Shown here: positions 6,885 through 16,400 of the stretch, one piece after another
How the letters are laid out: each line of letters starts with the position of its first letter
How positions within the stretch are numbered: position 1 is the stretch's first letter
From: Asanoa ishikariensis
Lineage (GTDB): Bacteria; Actinomycetota; Actinomycetes; Mycobacteriales; Micromonosporaceae
Assembly (NCBI RefSeq): GCF_900107455.1
Contig: NZ_FNQB01000005.1
Location: forward strand, 496,001 to 560,000
Reading direction: 5' to 3'
DNA: 64,000 nucleotides
Made by a program: the position numbers and the translations under genes
The notes under the pieces: model-generated
The model's input: the letters and a program-made list of their open reading frames with translations, nothing else
Databases searched by the model: none
What the model was told of the DNA's origin: nothing

Positions 6885-9800
6885 CTATCCTCCGAATTCC
6901 TCAGCTTGTAGGCCGATGAAGACGTAGGGGTTGACACCTTTCGGGCCGATAAGGACTATCCAGTCGCCCGCGCTAAAGCCAAGAAATTGGCGTCCTCCCC
7001 CTAGTCCCGCTTCCCATTCGGCGGTGGGTTTCAGCTTGCCGCCACCGGAGAACCATAATTGCTTGGTGCCACCAAACTTGGCGATATGGGCGGCACTGGA
7101 AAGGCCCGCAGTGCCAACCGTCAAAGCAAGGTCCAACTGAATATCAGCCTTGTTCGCCTCCCAGCCACCCTCGTCTGCGATTGTTTGCTGGGTGCGCACC
7201 CCGAAAGCGGCGGCTTGGAACACCGTGCACAATGCCCAACCAACCCCAGGAATTAGGCATCCCGCGGTAGCAGCTATGGTGGCGATCATGCCGCGATGTT
7301 CCGCCGTGAAGGCCCTTACCTGTTTTTCAGTTTCACTAGTCCGGGGCTGACATGGGACACCGAAAGCGGTAGCACAACCTTCCGAATTCTTCTTGTTGCG
7401 CTTTTCGTTATCCTTCTTTTCCTTTTCTTTGTTGTTGTAGGCGTCCATCGCTGCTTGACATTTGAGGTCGCAATACCCGTCGTTAACCTCCTTATTGTGG
7501 CGTCCGCTGGGGTCGGAGAAGGTGTTCGGGTTGTTGTTGCCGTAGGAGTAGCCGTTGAGACTCTGCGGCTCATCCGCATGGAACTCAGGATCCGCACTGA
7601 TGAATCGGCCGGTGTTTGGGTCGTAGTTTCGGGCGCCGATGTTGGTGAGGCCGGTGTTGGTGTTGGCGGGTTTGTTGAGGAATTGCCGGTTGTCGATCCA
7701 CGGTGTGGTGGTGCCTCGTGGTGCTCCGTAGAGAGTGAATTGGCGCCAGGTGGGGTTTTGTGCGGTGTTGTCCAGTGCGAGGTTGGAGGTTCCGTGGGGG
7801 TCGGTGAAGGTGAATTTGTAGTTGGTGCCGGTTCCGCTGCGTGCGGCGATGCCGCCCCCTGGTAGGGGGTAGTAGCGGACGGCGGTGGTGGTTTTGGTGG
7901 TGGTGTTGAGAGTGACTTGTTGTCCGGGTAGGTAGAGGGTTGTCGCGCCGGGGTCCTTTTGGAGTAGGAGGTTGCCGTCGGCGTCGTAGATGAAGTCGCT
8001 GGCGCCGGTGTTGCTGGTGGTGCGGGTGAGTCGTCCGGCGTCGTCCCAGGTGAGGGTCTGGTTGCCCTGGCTTGCGTTGCGGTTGGTCATGTTCCCGGCG
8101 GTGTCGTAGCGGTAGGTGCTGGTGCCGCCGGTGGTGTCGGTGGTTGAGGTCAGGGTGTGGGGTTGGCTGGCGCTGTTGCCGTTGTAGGTGTAGGTGGTGG
8201 TGTTGTCGGCGCCGGTGCTGGTGGTTTTGTGTTGGATTTGTTTGGTGCGGTTTCCGAGGTCGTCGAGGGTCCAGGTGGTCCAGTAGGCGCTGGCTGGTCC
8301 GAGGTTGTCGCCGACCATGCTGTTGTTGGCGGGGGTGGGGCTGGTCGCGCAGTTGTCGGTGGCTGTCCATGCTTCGGTGAGGCGTACGAGGGTGTCGTAG
8401 GTGAAGCACTGGGTTTCGGAGGTCGCTGCTGTGCCGTTTCGGGTGGAGACCTGTCGGGTGATGTTGCCGACCTGGTCGCGGGTGTAGTCCTGCTGGTCAT
8501 AGGTGGTGGTGCCGCGGAAGATGTGGCGGCTTTTGAGTCGGCCAGTGTGGTCGTCGTATCCGTACCTGACGTCGGTGAAGTTCGGGGAGGCGCCGACGCT
8601 TTGCTGGTACGTGCGTCCCCATGCGTCGTAGGTGGTGCCCGCCGAGTAGCCGGCGGAACCGCCGAGTGTGTCGGGTAGGTCGAGGACTCCGGTGTATCTG
8701 TGGTTGACGGTCTCTTGCGGTAGTCCCCACTTGAGTGGGTATTTGTCCTCTTGGAGGAGGCCGATGTTGGGTGTGTAGGTATGGGCGCGGGTGTAGGTCG
8801 TAGCGAGCGCGCTGTCCTCGGCCGATGGGATGGTCACGGTTGTTCCCAGCGGGTTGCCGAAGACGTCGAAGCCTTTCTCCTGCACGGTGTAGGGCGCGCC
8901 GTTCCAGTAAGCGGTGGAACTGGTCCGGCGGCCGTACGGGTTGGTCACTCCGGCGACGTTCTCCGAGTTGTCATACACCCATTTGGCGAGCCGGTTCGCG
9001 GTCGTCTGAGCGTTGACGGCAGCCGCGTACTGGCCTGTTTTGCGGTTGAGGGCGTCGTAGGTGTAGGAGATCTTCTTGTTGCGGGAATCGGTGGCCTCGA
9101 CCGGGTTGCCGTTGCCGTCGTAGGTGATGGCGGTGGTCGTGCCGGCGTCGGGGTCGGTCTTGCTGGTGGCCTGGCCGAGTAGGTTGTAGGTGGTCGTCCA
9201 GGAGGCCTGGCTCGGGTCGGTGACGGTGCTGCGCTGTCCGTGCCCGTCGTATCCGTAGGTCGTCGGGATCTTGGTTCCGCCAGTGATGGTGAAGATGCCG
9301 GTGAAGGTGTTACCGGGCAGGTTCACGGCCGGCAAGGCCGTGTACTGCTCGACCTTCATGGTGCGGCCGAGTGGGTCGGTGGTCGTGGTCTGCGGCGCGC
9401 CGCCGAATGGGGGCAGGATGGTGGTGCGGTCTCCGTTATGGATGGTCCGTGTCGTGGATTGGGTCACGCCGTTGTGGACGCGGGCGTCGTAGACGACCCG
9501 GCCCAGTCCGTCGTAGGTGTAGGAGGTCTGGTTCGGGACCTGCCGGCCGAGGTTCTCCGCACCGACCAGGGTGGTGTTCGGCAGGGTGGCCGAGTCCCAC
9601 CAGCCGTTGTATGTCGCTCGGGTCCAGCCTCGGGAGTCGTAGAAGGTGTCGGTGACCATCCGCCCGGACTGGGGGGTCATCGACTGGGTCTGACGCCTGC
9701 GCAGCAGGGCGTCATAAATAGCCGTGGTGGTCTGGTAGCCGCGTGCCTCGTTCATCTTCTGGGTCGTCACGGACGTGACCGCGGTGTTGGAGACCGTGTA

Positions 9801-12800
9801 GGTGAAGGTGTAGTTCGCGGGTGTGCTGGTCGGTCGGGACGCGATCCAGGTTTTCGTGACCCTGCCCAGGGTGTCGTACTGCCGGGTGGTCGTCACACCG
9901 TTGGCGTCGGTTTCGGTGAGCACGGCGCCGGTGCGCGGGTCCAGGGTCGTCGAGCTCGGCGGGGTCAGCGGGCGGGTGACGGACACTGCCGTCGTGAGCC
10001 CGGCACTGTCCATCGTGTAGCGGGTGGCGGTTTTGTTCCCGTTGCCGTCGTGGGCGTCGGCTACCCGCCCGTAGTTGTCGTAGGTGGACCGGGCGGTGGT
10101 CTGGAAGGTGTAGGCCCCGCTGACGTAGTCGAGGGCCTTGCGGGTCATGGTGACATCACCCTTGGTCGGCGCCGCCGTCTGCGGGAAGGTCGTGGAGAAG
10201 CCGGCGTCGTCGTAGAAGGTCCGCTCGGCGGAGATCACCTGGGCGGGCCGGTTCGGCGCCGGCGCGGTCAGGGTGTTGAACCCGTTCGGGACGGACGCGG
10301 GCGTGCCCTGGGTGAAGCCGCCGCATTTGACGCTGACCTTCTCGACCTCAGCGACCAGCCCGACCAGGTTCTTCGTGACGTTGGCCGGTGCGTAGGTGTT
10401 CGTCACACACTGGTCGTACTTCGGGTCGGCGGGGACGGTGTGGGTGTAGGCGCGCTGCATCAGCCCGAACGTCGGGCTGGTGACGGACGCGTCGTAGGTG
10501 TGGTCGGTCTCGGTGACCCGCCACGTGGTCGTGCCCGTGCCCGTCAGCGCCTGCCGGGTGAACGTTTCCGCCGGTGCGACCCAGCGAGCGGTCAACGCCA
10601 CCAGCCCGACGCGGTCGCGGGTCGCGGTCGACGCCGACACCCAGTACGACGTGATCGTGGAATGGTCGACTGGGCCGCCGTCGCCGAGATACGACGTGGA
10701 CTCCAGCTCCCGCCCGGCCAGCTCGTTGAGGTCCTCGTGCGCCCCGCCTTGCGAGTCCACCACGTTCGCCACCGTGGTGTTGTTGTTCTTGGACATTCCT
10801 CGGTAGTAGGTGGTCTCCGACAGCGTCTGCGGGTCGTTGGTGCCATCACCGGTCAACGTCTGGACCTTGCCGTAACCGCGGAACTGGCCGTAGCTGCGGT
10901 GTTTGGCCTTGACCACCTCGTTGTCGTCGAAGTGCCATGCCGCTCCACCGACGTACCGGTAGTTGGTCACCACTGCGGGGGCGCCACCGGTCGGGTCGGT
11001 CGCGGTGACCTTGGCGACCGTGTACTTGTGGAACCACTGGATGATCGGATCGTCGTAGCCGGTCGGTGTCCACCGCACCGGATAACACGACTTCGTGTTC
11101 GTCGACGGGGTCACGCTCACCGGTGCCGTGCACGGGTCTGGCCGGCTATAGGAAACCTCGACCGTCGACCCGGTCTCGGTGGTGATCTTCGCGATCCGGT
11201 TCTTGTCGAACGCCGGCAAACCGTCGGACGCGGCGTCGACCCGGTTCGGCAGCTTCACCGGGTCGAACCGCACCGGCGGCAACGCGATCACCCCACCGGA
11301 ACCGCTCTCACACAACGCCACCGTGGCCACACCGGCACATCCGGTGCGCCGTACCGACGACAGCCACAGCGTCGGCGCCGTCCCGTCACCAGAGGCCGGG
11401 ATCGAGTGCGTCAATGCGTACAGGTCCACGGGCACGTACGCCGACGCGGCGACCGAATACTGCTTCGTCAAGACCGAGGTCAGACGCACGGTCGAGAAGA
11501 ACGACGGACTCCACGCCTCACACGCCGCCCCGGAACCGCACACCAGGTCGAAGGGCACATCCGGCCAGTTCGCCTTGTTCGCACCGGTCAACGGCTGACA
11601 GGTCCCCACCAGGCACCGGTCACCCACCCTGAACTCGACCCTGTTCGGCACCGTCCCGTACGCGCCGCCATCGGCGAACCCGTAGTCAACCCGCTCGAGG
11701 TAACTGTCGCGAACGTACGGCACATCGTCGGCGCCCTTGTTCTGCCCGTAATAGTTGACGTTCTGCTTGTAGTAGTACGCCATGGCGTTGCCACGCACAT
11801 CCTTGACATAGTCAAGGCTCCACCGGTAAGCCATCGTGCACACCGAGCTCGAAAACCCGGCACTGCTGTAGCACGGATCCCCCGAATGCGCCGAGAACAC
11901 CGGCACCGAATCAACCGAGTTCGTCGCCGGCTTACCCGTCGACCAACCCGGCAACCGGTTACGACCAAATGAGAACTCCGTCCCGGCCCGGTCCGTCACG
12001 GTCCAATAATCGGTGTCCCGTGTTCCCGAACCGTTGTTAGAACCCGTGACACGCTTGATCACCGCGCCCGACTCGTTCTGGGCCTTCCACACCGACTTAG
12101 CCGAATCCCACACCAATGACGTCGACGATCCATTCAACGACAACGTCAAGACCGGCCCGCTATAGCAAAGGTCATAGGTGGACACCGGCGACGGTGAACC
12201 TCCCGGACTGTCCGAACACGACGAGAACGTCTGTTCGATATACGACCGCGGACTCGACCAACCCTCACCGACCCACGATGCCTGCGCCTGCGTCGAGGCA
12301 GTCCGCCCGTCCACACCGCTGGAATCGTAGAAAAGGTCAGCATCCGGAACCAGCGACGACGACGCCGGCGGCACAGCCACAGGATACGAATGAGTGAACG
12401 CCCCCGAGCTCCCACCACCGGCCCACGATCCCGACGGACTCAGCTCAGTAGCGGCATACGTACCACCACTACTACCGCCGCTACCCGGATCAGCCTGCGT
12501 CGCGAGCACCACCGCCTCGCCACTGGCCAATCCCGAAAGCGTCACCTGCGCCGACACGCTCCCAGCCGCCACATCGTTGACCGACACCAACGGCGTCACA
12601 TCGCGGCAGGCGGCGACATCAGGAGTGGTCACGGCACAAGCGGGCAACCGCACCAACCGCAGGCGAGAACCGTAGTTGCCGCCATACGCATCGGCGAACC
12701 CGCGGTAGTCCACACCGACGCGAGCCGCCCCGACACCACTGGTCCCCGCCGCAACCGTCAGCAGGACACCCTTAACACCCGCCGCGGCAGTGGCCGCCCG

Positions 12801-13214
12801 GTCAAGCGTCCGCACCTTCACCACAGACGAACCCCCGGAGGCGCCACCCGAAAGCGACTGGGCCTGAACCCACACCCCAGTGGCCTTCCCGAAAGCCTTA
12901 CCCCCCGGCTTCCCCCCAGCCAACGGGGCAGCCACCGTCAACGACTCCGCAGCCACCGCCGGCCACGACACCGCCTTCGGAACAAAATTGCTCGGCCCGG
13001 CACTAGAGCTACGCTGCGGGAAACGACTCGCAAGCGCATGAACACCCTTCACTGCCGGGCCGCTGGGTGCCGTGGATGCCGGCGCTATTCGAGAAGAACC
13101 CCACCGATGCATCGCATTCGCAGGCGTACTCGAAGCCACCAACGTAGCGACGACACCCACCGCCACTAAAGCTGAACATTGTCGGCGTCGCACGACACCC
13201 CATTGTCTGAACAT
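6885..13214 (-). CDS. Secreted RHS/YD-repeat polymorphic toxin-type protein
   Basis: 2109 residues when started at the ATG at 13214, which has GGGG about 6 nt upstream and gives a proper Sec signal peptide (basic MFRQWGVVRRRQ, hydrophobic core, ANA cleavage site near residue 34); longer forms starting up to 13352 put non-signal sequence in front. The first ~850 residues carry an SpvB/TcaC-like secreted region (WVGEGWS). About residues 1040-1870 hold many YD repeats (YDxxGRV, YDGNGNP, YTYDALNRKTG). The RHS core motif GARNYDPNTGRFISADP is near residue 1865. After DPSGRHN a different 205-residue C-terminus follows, with a Lys-rich low-GC linker, a hydrophobic helix (CLIPGVGWALCTVFQAAAF) and a short Trp/Gly-rich tail. 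RHS shells encapsulate such C-terminal effectors. It is divergent from the LamG gene at 13485. Confidence 0.9.
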   Translation of the reverse strand: MFRQWGVVRRRQCSALVAVGVVATLVASSTPANAMHRWGSSRIAPASTAPSGPAVKGVHALASRFPQRSSSAGPSNFVPKAVSWPAVAAESLTVAAPLAGGKPGGKAFGKATGVWVQAQSLSGGASGGSSVVKVRTLDRAATAAAGVKGVLLTVAAGTSGVGAARVGVDYRGFADAYGGNYGSRLRLVRLPACAVTTPDVAACRDVTPLVSVNDVAAGSVSAQVTLSGLASGEAVVLATQADPGSGGSSGGTYAATELSPSGSWAGGGSSGAFTHSYPVAVPPASSSLVPDADLFYDSSGVDGRTASTQAQASWVGEGWSSPRSYIEQTFSSCSDSPGGSPSPVSTYDLCYSGPVLTLSLNGSSTSLVWDSAKSVWKAQNESGAVIKRVTGSNNGSGTRDTDYWTVTDRAGTEFSFGRNRLPGWSTGKPATNSVDSVPVFSAHSGDPCYSSAGFSSSVCTMAYRWSLDYVKDVRGNAMAYYYKQNVNYYGQNKGADDVPYVRDSYLERVDYGFADGGAYGTVPNRVEFRVGDRCLVGTCQPLTGANKANWPDVPFDLVCGSGAACEAWSPSFFSTVRLTSVLTKQYSVAASAYVPVDLYALTHSIPASGDGTAPTLWLSSVRRTGCAGVATVALCESGSGGVIALPPVRFDPVKLPNRVDAASDGLPAFDKNRIAKITTETGSTVEVSYSRPDPCTAPVSVTPSTNTKSCYPVRWTPTGYDDPIIQWFHKYTVAKVTATDPTGGAPAVVTNYRYVGGAAWHFDDNEVVKAKHRSYGQFRGYGKVQTLTGDGTNDPQTLSETTYYRGMSKNNNTTVANVVDSQGGAHEDLNELAGRELESTSYLGDGGPVDHSTITSYWVSASTATRDRVGLVALTARWVAPAETFTRQALTGTGTTTWRVTETDHTYDASVTSPTFGLMQRAYTHTVPADPKYDQCVTNTYAPANVTKNLVGLVAEVEKVSVKCGGFTQGTPASVPNGFNTLTAPAPNRPAQVISAERTFYDDAGFSTTFPQTAAPTKGDVTMTRKALDYVSGAYTFQTTARSTYDNYGRVADAHDGNGNKTATRYTMDSAGLTTAVSVTRPLTPPSSTTLDPRTGAVLTETDANGVTTTRQYDTLGRVTKTWIASRPTSTPANYTFTYTVSNTAVTSVTTQKMNEARGYQTTTAIYDALLRRRQTQSMTPQSGRMVTDTFYDSRGWTRATYNGWWDSATLPNTTLVGAENLGRQVPNQTSYTYDGLGRVVYDARVHNGVTQSTTRTIHNGDRTTILPPFGGAPQTTTTDPLGRTMKVEQYTALPAVNLPGNTFTGIFTITGGTKIPTTYGYDGHGQRSTVTDPSQASWTTTYNLLGQATSKTDPDAGTTTAITYDGNGNPVEATDSRNKKISYTYDALNRKTGQYAAAVNAQTTANRLAKWVYDNSENVAGVTNPYGRRTSSTAYWNGAPYTVQEKGFDVFGNPLGTTVTIPSAEDSALATTYTRAHTYTPNIGLLQEDKYPLKWGLPQETVNHRYTGVLDLPDTLGGSAGYSAGTTYDAWGRTYQQSVGASPNFTDVRYGYDDHTGRLKSRHIFRGTTTYDQQDYTRDQVGNITRQVSTRNGTAATSETQCFTYDTLVRLTEAWTATDNCATSPTPANNSMVGDNLGPASAYWTTWTLDDLGNRTKQIQHKTTSTGADNTTTYTYNGNSASQPHTLTSTTDTTGGTSTYRYDTAGNMTNRNASQGNQTLTWDDAGRLTRTTSNTGASDFIYDADGNLLLQKDPGATTLYLPGQQVTLNTTTKTTTAVRYYPLPGGGIAARSGTGTNYKFTFTDPHGTSNLALDNTAQNPTWRQFTLYGAPRGTTTPWIDNRQFLNKPANTNTGLTNIGARNYDPNTGRFISADPEFHADEPQSLNGYSYGNNNPNTFSDPSGRHNKEVNDGYCDLKCQAAMDAYNNKEKEKKDNEKRNKKNSEGCATAFGVPCQPRTSETEKQVRAFTAEHRGMIATIAATAGCLIPGVGWALCTVFQAAAFGVRTQQTIADEGGWEANKADIQLDLALTVGTAGLSSAAHIAKFGGTKQLWFSGGGKLKPTAEWEAGLGGGRQFLGFSAGDWIVLIGPKGVNPYVFIGLQAEEFGG

Positions 13215-13484
13215 CAACATCCCCAAACTTCGCGGCGGCGAGTCGACTCCATCGCCGCACTGAACTGGTTGAACTGTGCAGATCTGGAAGACGTTCGCAT
13301 GATCAACCACGCGATGATCATCGTTGGATAACAAGCCGCTCATAAATGCCACGTCCGGACCGCCCGATCGGGCACGAAACAGACTTCGTATGACTCACGT
13401 CATAGCCGAACGCGCCAATCAAAATGGTTAGCTACGCGCCATCTCCTGATGTGCGGGCACCCCCAACTGTGGAAGGTGGCTTGA
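13215..13484. promoter_or_regulatory. Shared divergent promoter region of the RHS and LamG genes
   Basis: The 270-bp stretch is the only non-coding DNA between the two giant divergent genes, so both promoters must lie here. A perfect 12-bp palindrome (CGATGATCATCG, 13312-13323) near the middle is a candidate operator. A purine-rich GGAAGGTGG lies about 7-13 nt before the ATG at 13485. I could not assign firm -35/-10 boxes. Confidence 0.5.
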
Positions 13485-16400
13485 ATGCGTTCGCTGTTAC
13501 ACCAATTGACCTTGTTCACGGCGATATCCACCGGATTGGCGACGGTCGGCTTCTCGACGGCCGCAGTGGCTGACGTCGCAGCACCTCCATCACCATCGAT
13601 TCGGGCCGCGGTGGCAGGTGGGCTGACCGACGATGAGGCAATCGCGCAGGCCAGGCGCACGGGCAAGGCCGTGGAGGTGACCGGGCGCACGTCGCCTACG
13701 GACCGGGTCGTAGCCAACGCCAACGGGTCGCTCACCCAGACGAGGCATGCTGTTCCGGTCCGCAAGCGCGTCAACGGAACATGGAAAGACCTCGACGCCA
13801 CCCTGCGCATGAATACGGATGGCGCTGTCGCCCCGTTTGCCACCAGTAGCGATTTGATCCTGTCCGGTGGTGGCGCCGGTCCGCTCGCCACGATGCGTAC
13901 GGCTGGCCGGTCGCTGGCGTTCGCGCTGCCAGTCACGCTGCCGAAGCCTGTGCTGTCGGGGTCGACCGCCACCTACGAAGGGGTCCTACCCGGTGTGGAC
14001 CTGTGGGTAGCAGCCGATCGGCAGGGCGGCTTCTCGCATGTGCTGATCGTCCACAGTGCGGCCGCCGCGGCTCACCCGGCGGTGAGGACCCTGACGCTGA
14101 CGACCTCTGGCAACGGCATGAAAGTCTCGGCCGACGCCGCGGCAAACCTTGTCGCCAAAGACAGTTTGGGTCACGCGGTGTTCGCCGCATCCGCACCCGT
14201 CACGTGGGATTCCAAGGTTGCGTCGTCCCGTGATCCCGTGGCTGATGAGGCCGGCAACCCACAACCGTCAAGCGCCGCTGGGCCTGGGCGCGCTGCGAAG
14301 AAGGCACCTGTCGCAGTGAAGCTCACAAGCAACTCGATTGCCCTTGCACCGCCAACGTCCATGCTCGCCGGTCCCGACACGGTTTATCCGCTCTACATCG
14401 ACTCGTCGTGGACGCCCGTCATGCCCACTGCTGGCGCCGCGCGCGGCGGCTACGCCAGCGTCGCCGAACAGCTGCCCTCATCGAACAAGTGGATGGGGAC
14501 CGCAGACCCGAACCCCGACAACATGCAGGTAGGCGACAGTGGGACTTGGCGTGGCCGCACCATGATCAACTTCGGTATCGACACGACGAAGTTGACGGGA
14601 GCGGCCATCACCGAGGCGCACATTGACCTCACGGACGTTTATTCCTATTCGTGCACCCCGTCCAAGACCCGGGTGTTCGCTCCATCTACGACACTGAGTA
14701 GGACCAACGCGACATGGGACTACTGGAGCGGCGTCGCGCTGGGCGGCGAGATCTCAAACCGAGCGGCTTTCGCCTACGGTTACAGCTCCGCCTGCCCTGC
14801 CCGCGCCGTCGCGTTTCCGGTGCTCGCAAGCGTAAAGGCGGCCGTCGCCGCTGGTAAGAAGACCCAAACGTTTGTGTTCACCGGTGATACCAACGAGACC
14901 ACGGATCGCAACAGCTACAAAGAGTTCTCCATCGCCAGCGCCGCGATGACAATCACCTACAACCACACGCCGACGCCACCAACAAATCTGACCACCAGCC
15001 CCGCCACACCCTGCACGGGAACTGTTGGCGCCGTGGGCGATGGCAACGTGATGTTGTACGCCCCCGTCTCCGATCCGGATGGTGGGACCCTCGGGGTCCG
15101 TTACAACGTTTGGCGGAGCGACACCCCTGGAAACCTGATCGCCTCGTCCGATCCCGCATCGTTTTCTCTCGGCTCGGGCGGCACGGCGGTCCTGGTCGTT
15201 GGCCAGCCAATCCTCAAAGCTCAGGCTCGTGGGGCAGTCACTGAGTTTTCGTGGAAAGTGCAGGTATGGGACGGATTTGCCACTAGTGGATGGTCCGATA
15301 CCTGCAAGTTCAACTTCGATCCCAATCGGTCTGGCGCGCCAGGCGTAACCCCGCCGGCCGACGGCACGACCCACATCGGCGAGCCCGTCACTATTGCGGT
15401 GAGCAAGCCCATGGGCTCGTCAAGCCTTCCGGCTCGATACCTCTACCAACTCAACGCCGGCCCGCATGCCAGCGTACCTGCCGATAGCAGCGGTAATGGT
15501 TCCATCACGATCACGCCGACCCGACGCACCAACACGCTGACCGTCAGCAGCGTGTCCGCCGGTGGCAACATCGGTGTCGACGCTGCCACGGTCACCTTCA
15601 CCACGGCCCCATTCGCCACCTTCGCCGCCGACGCCGACCTGACCGGCGACAACTTCGCCGATCTCGTTACCGTCGGCAACACCAAGGATCTACCGTCCGG
15701 CGTGTGGCTTGCGCCTGGCAAGAACACCGCGCAAGTCACGACCAGCGCCGGCAATATCGGGATCAACGGTAACGGCGTCGTCGGTGACAACCGTCCGGCC
15801 AACTTCGACGGAGCTCAGGTCGTCACCGGCATTTTCACCGGTGAAGGCCCGCAGGACGTCCTTGTCTATTACCCCACCGACACCGCAACGGCCGGGAAGG
15901 GCAGCGGCGTGGTCATTACCGGCAACGGGGACGGATCGGCGTTGCAAGCGCAACTCAGCGGCACTGGCCACACCATCCCGGCCAATGAACTGCTCGAGCG
16001 TGACGAGCTGGACGAACGTATCCCCAACACCGAGCCGATTCAGGTCGCCAACGCTGGTGACAGCATCGGCAACGACGACAACTCCGCCGACCTCATCGCG
16101 ATTGGCGGCCTGAGTGGCAACTACCACCTGAACTATTACTTCTATGCAAGCGTCCAAAACCTGCAAGGCGTCTTCCCGATCACCGCGAAGACACCTGCCG
16201 GTGACATGAACTGGAATCAGTGGCGAATCGCCACGGCCCAGACCCCAAGCGGGGTCACGAGCACAACCAGCATGTTCCTATGGCATCGCACCACTGGAGC
16301 ACTCCACCTGTGGCGTGACCTCGACATGAGCACCGGCGACCTGAGGTTCAAGTCCTATCGGCTCGCTGCGGCCGGCTGGAACACCAACGCTGACGTAACA

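Noticed and set aside
8000-9700. Internal repeats of the RHS gene as a DNA tandem repeat array
   Set aside because: The YD repeats are periodic at the protein level only; the DNA is too diverged to be a tandem array and is explained by the coding sequence.
9240-11972. A 910-residue open frame on the plus strand
   Set aside because: It lies fully antisense to the RHS gene; its Arg/Gly/Val-rich composition is that of a reverse-complement shadow of repeated high-GC coding DNA.
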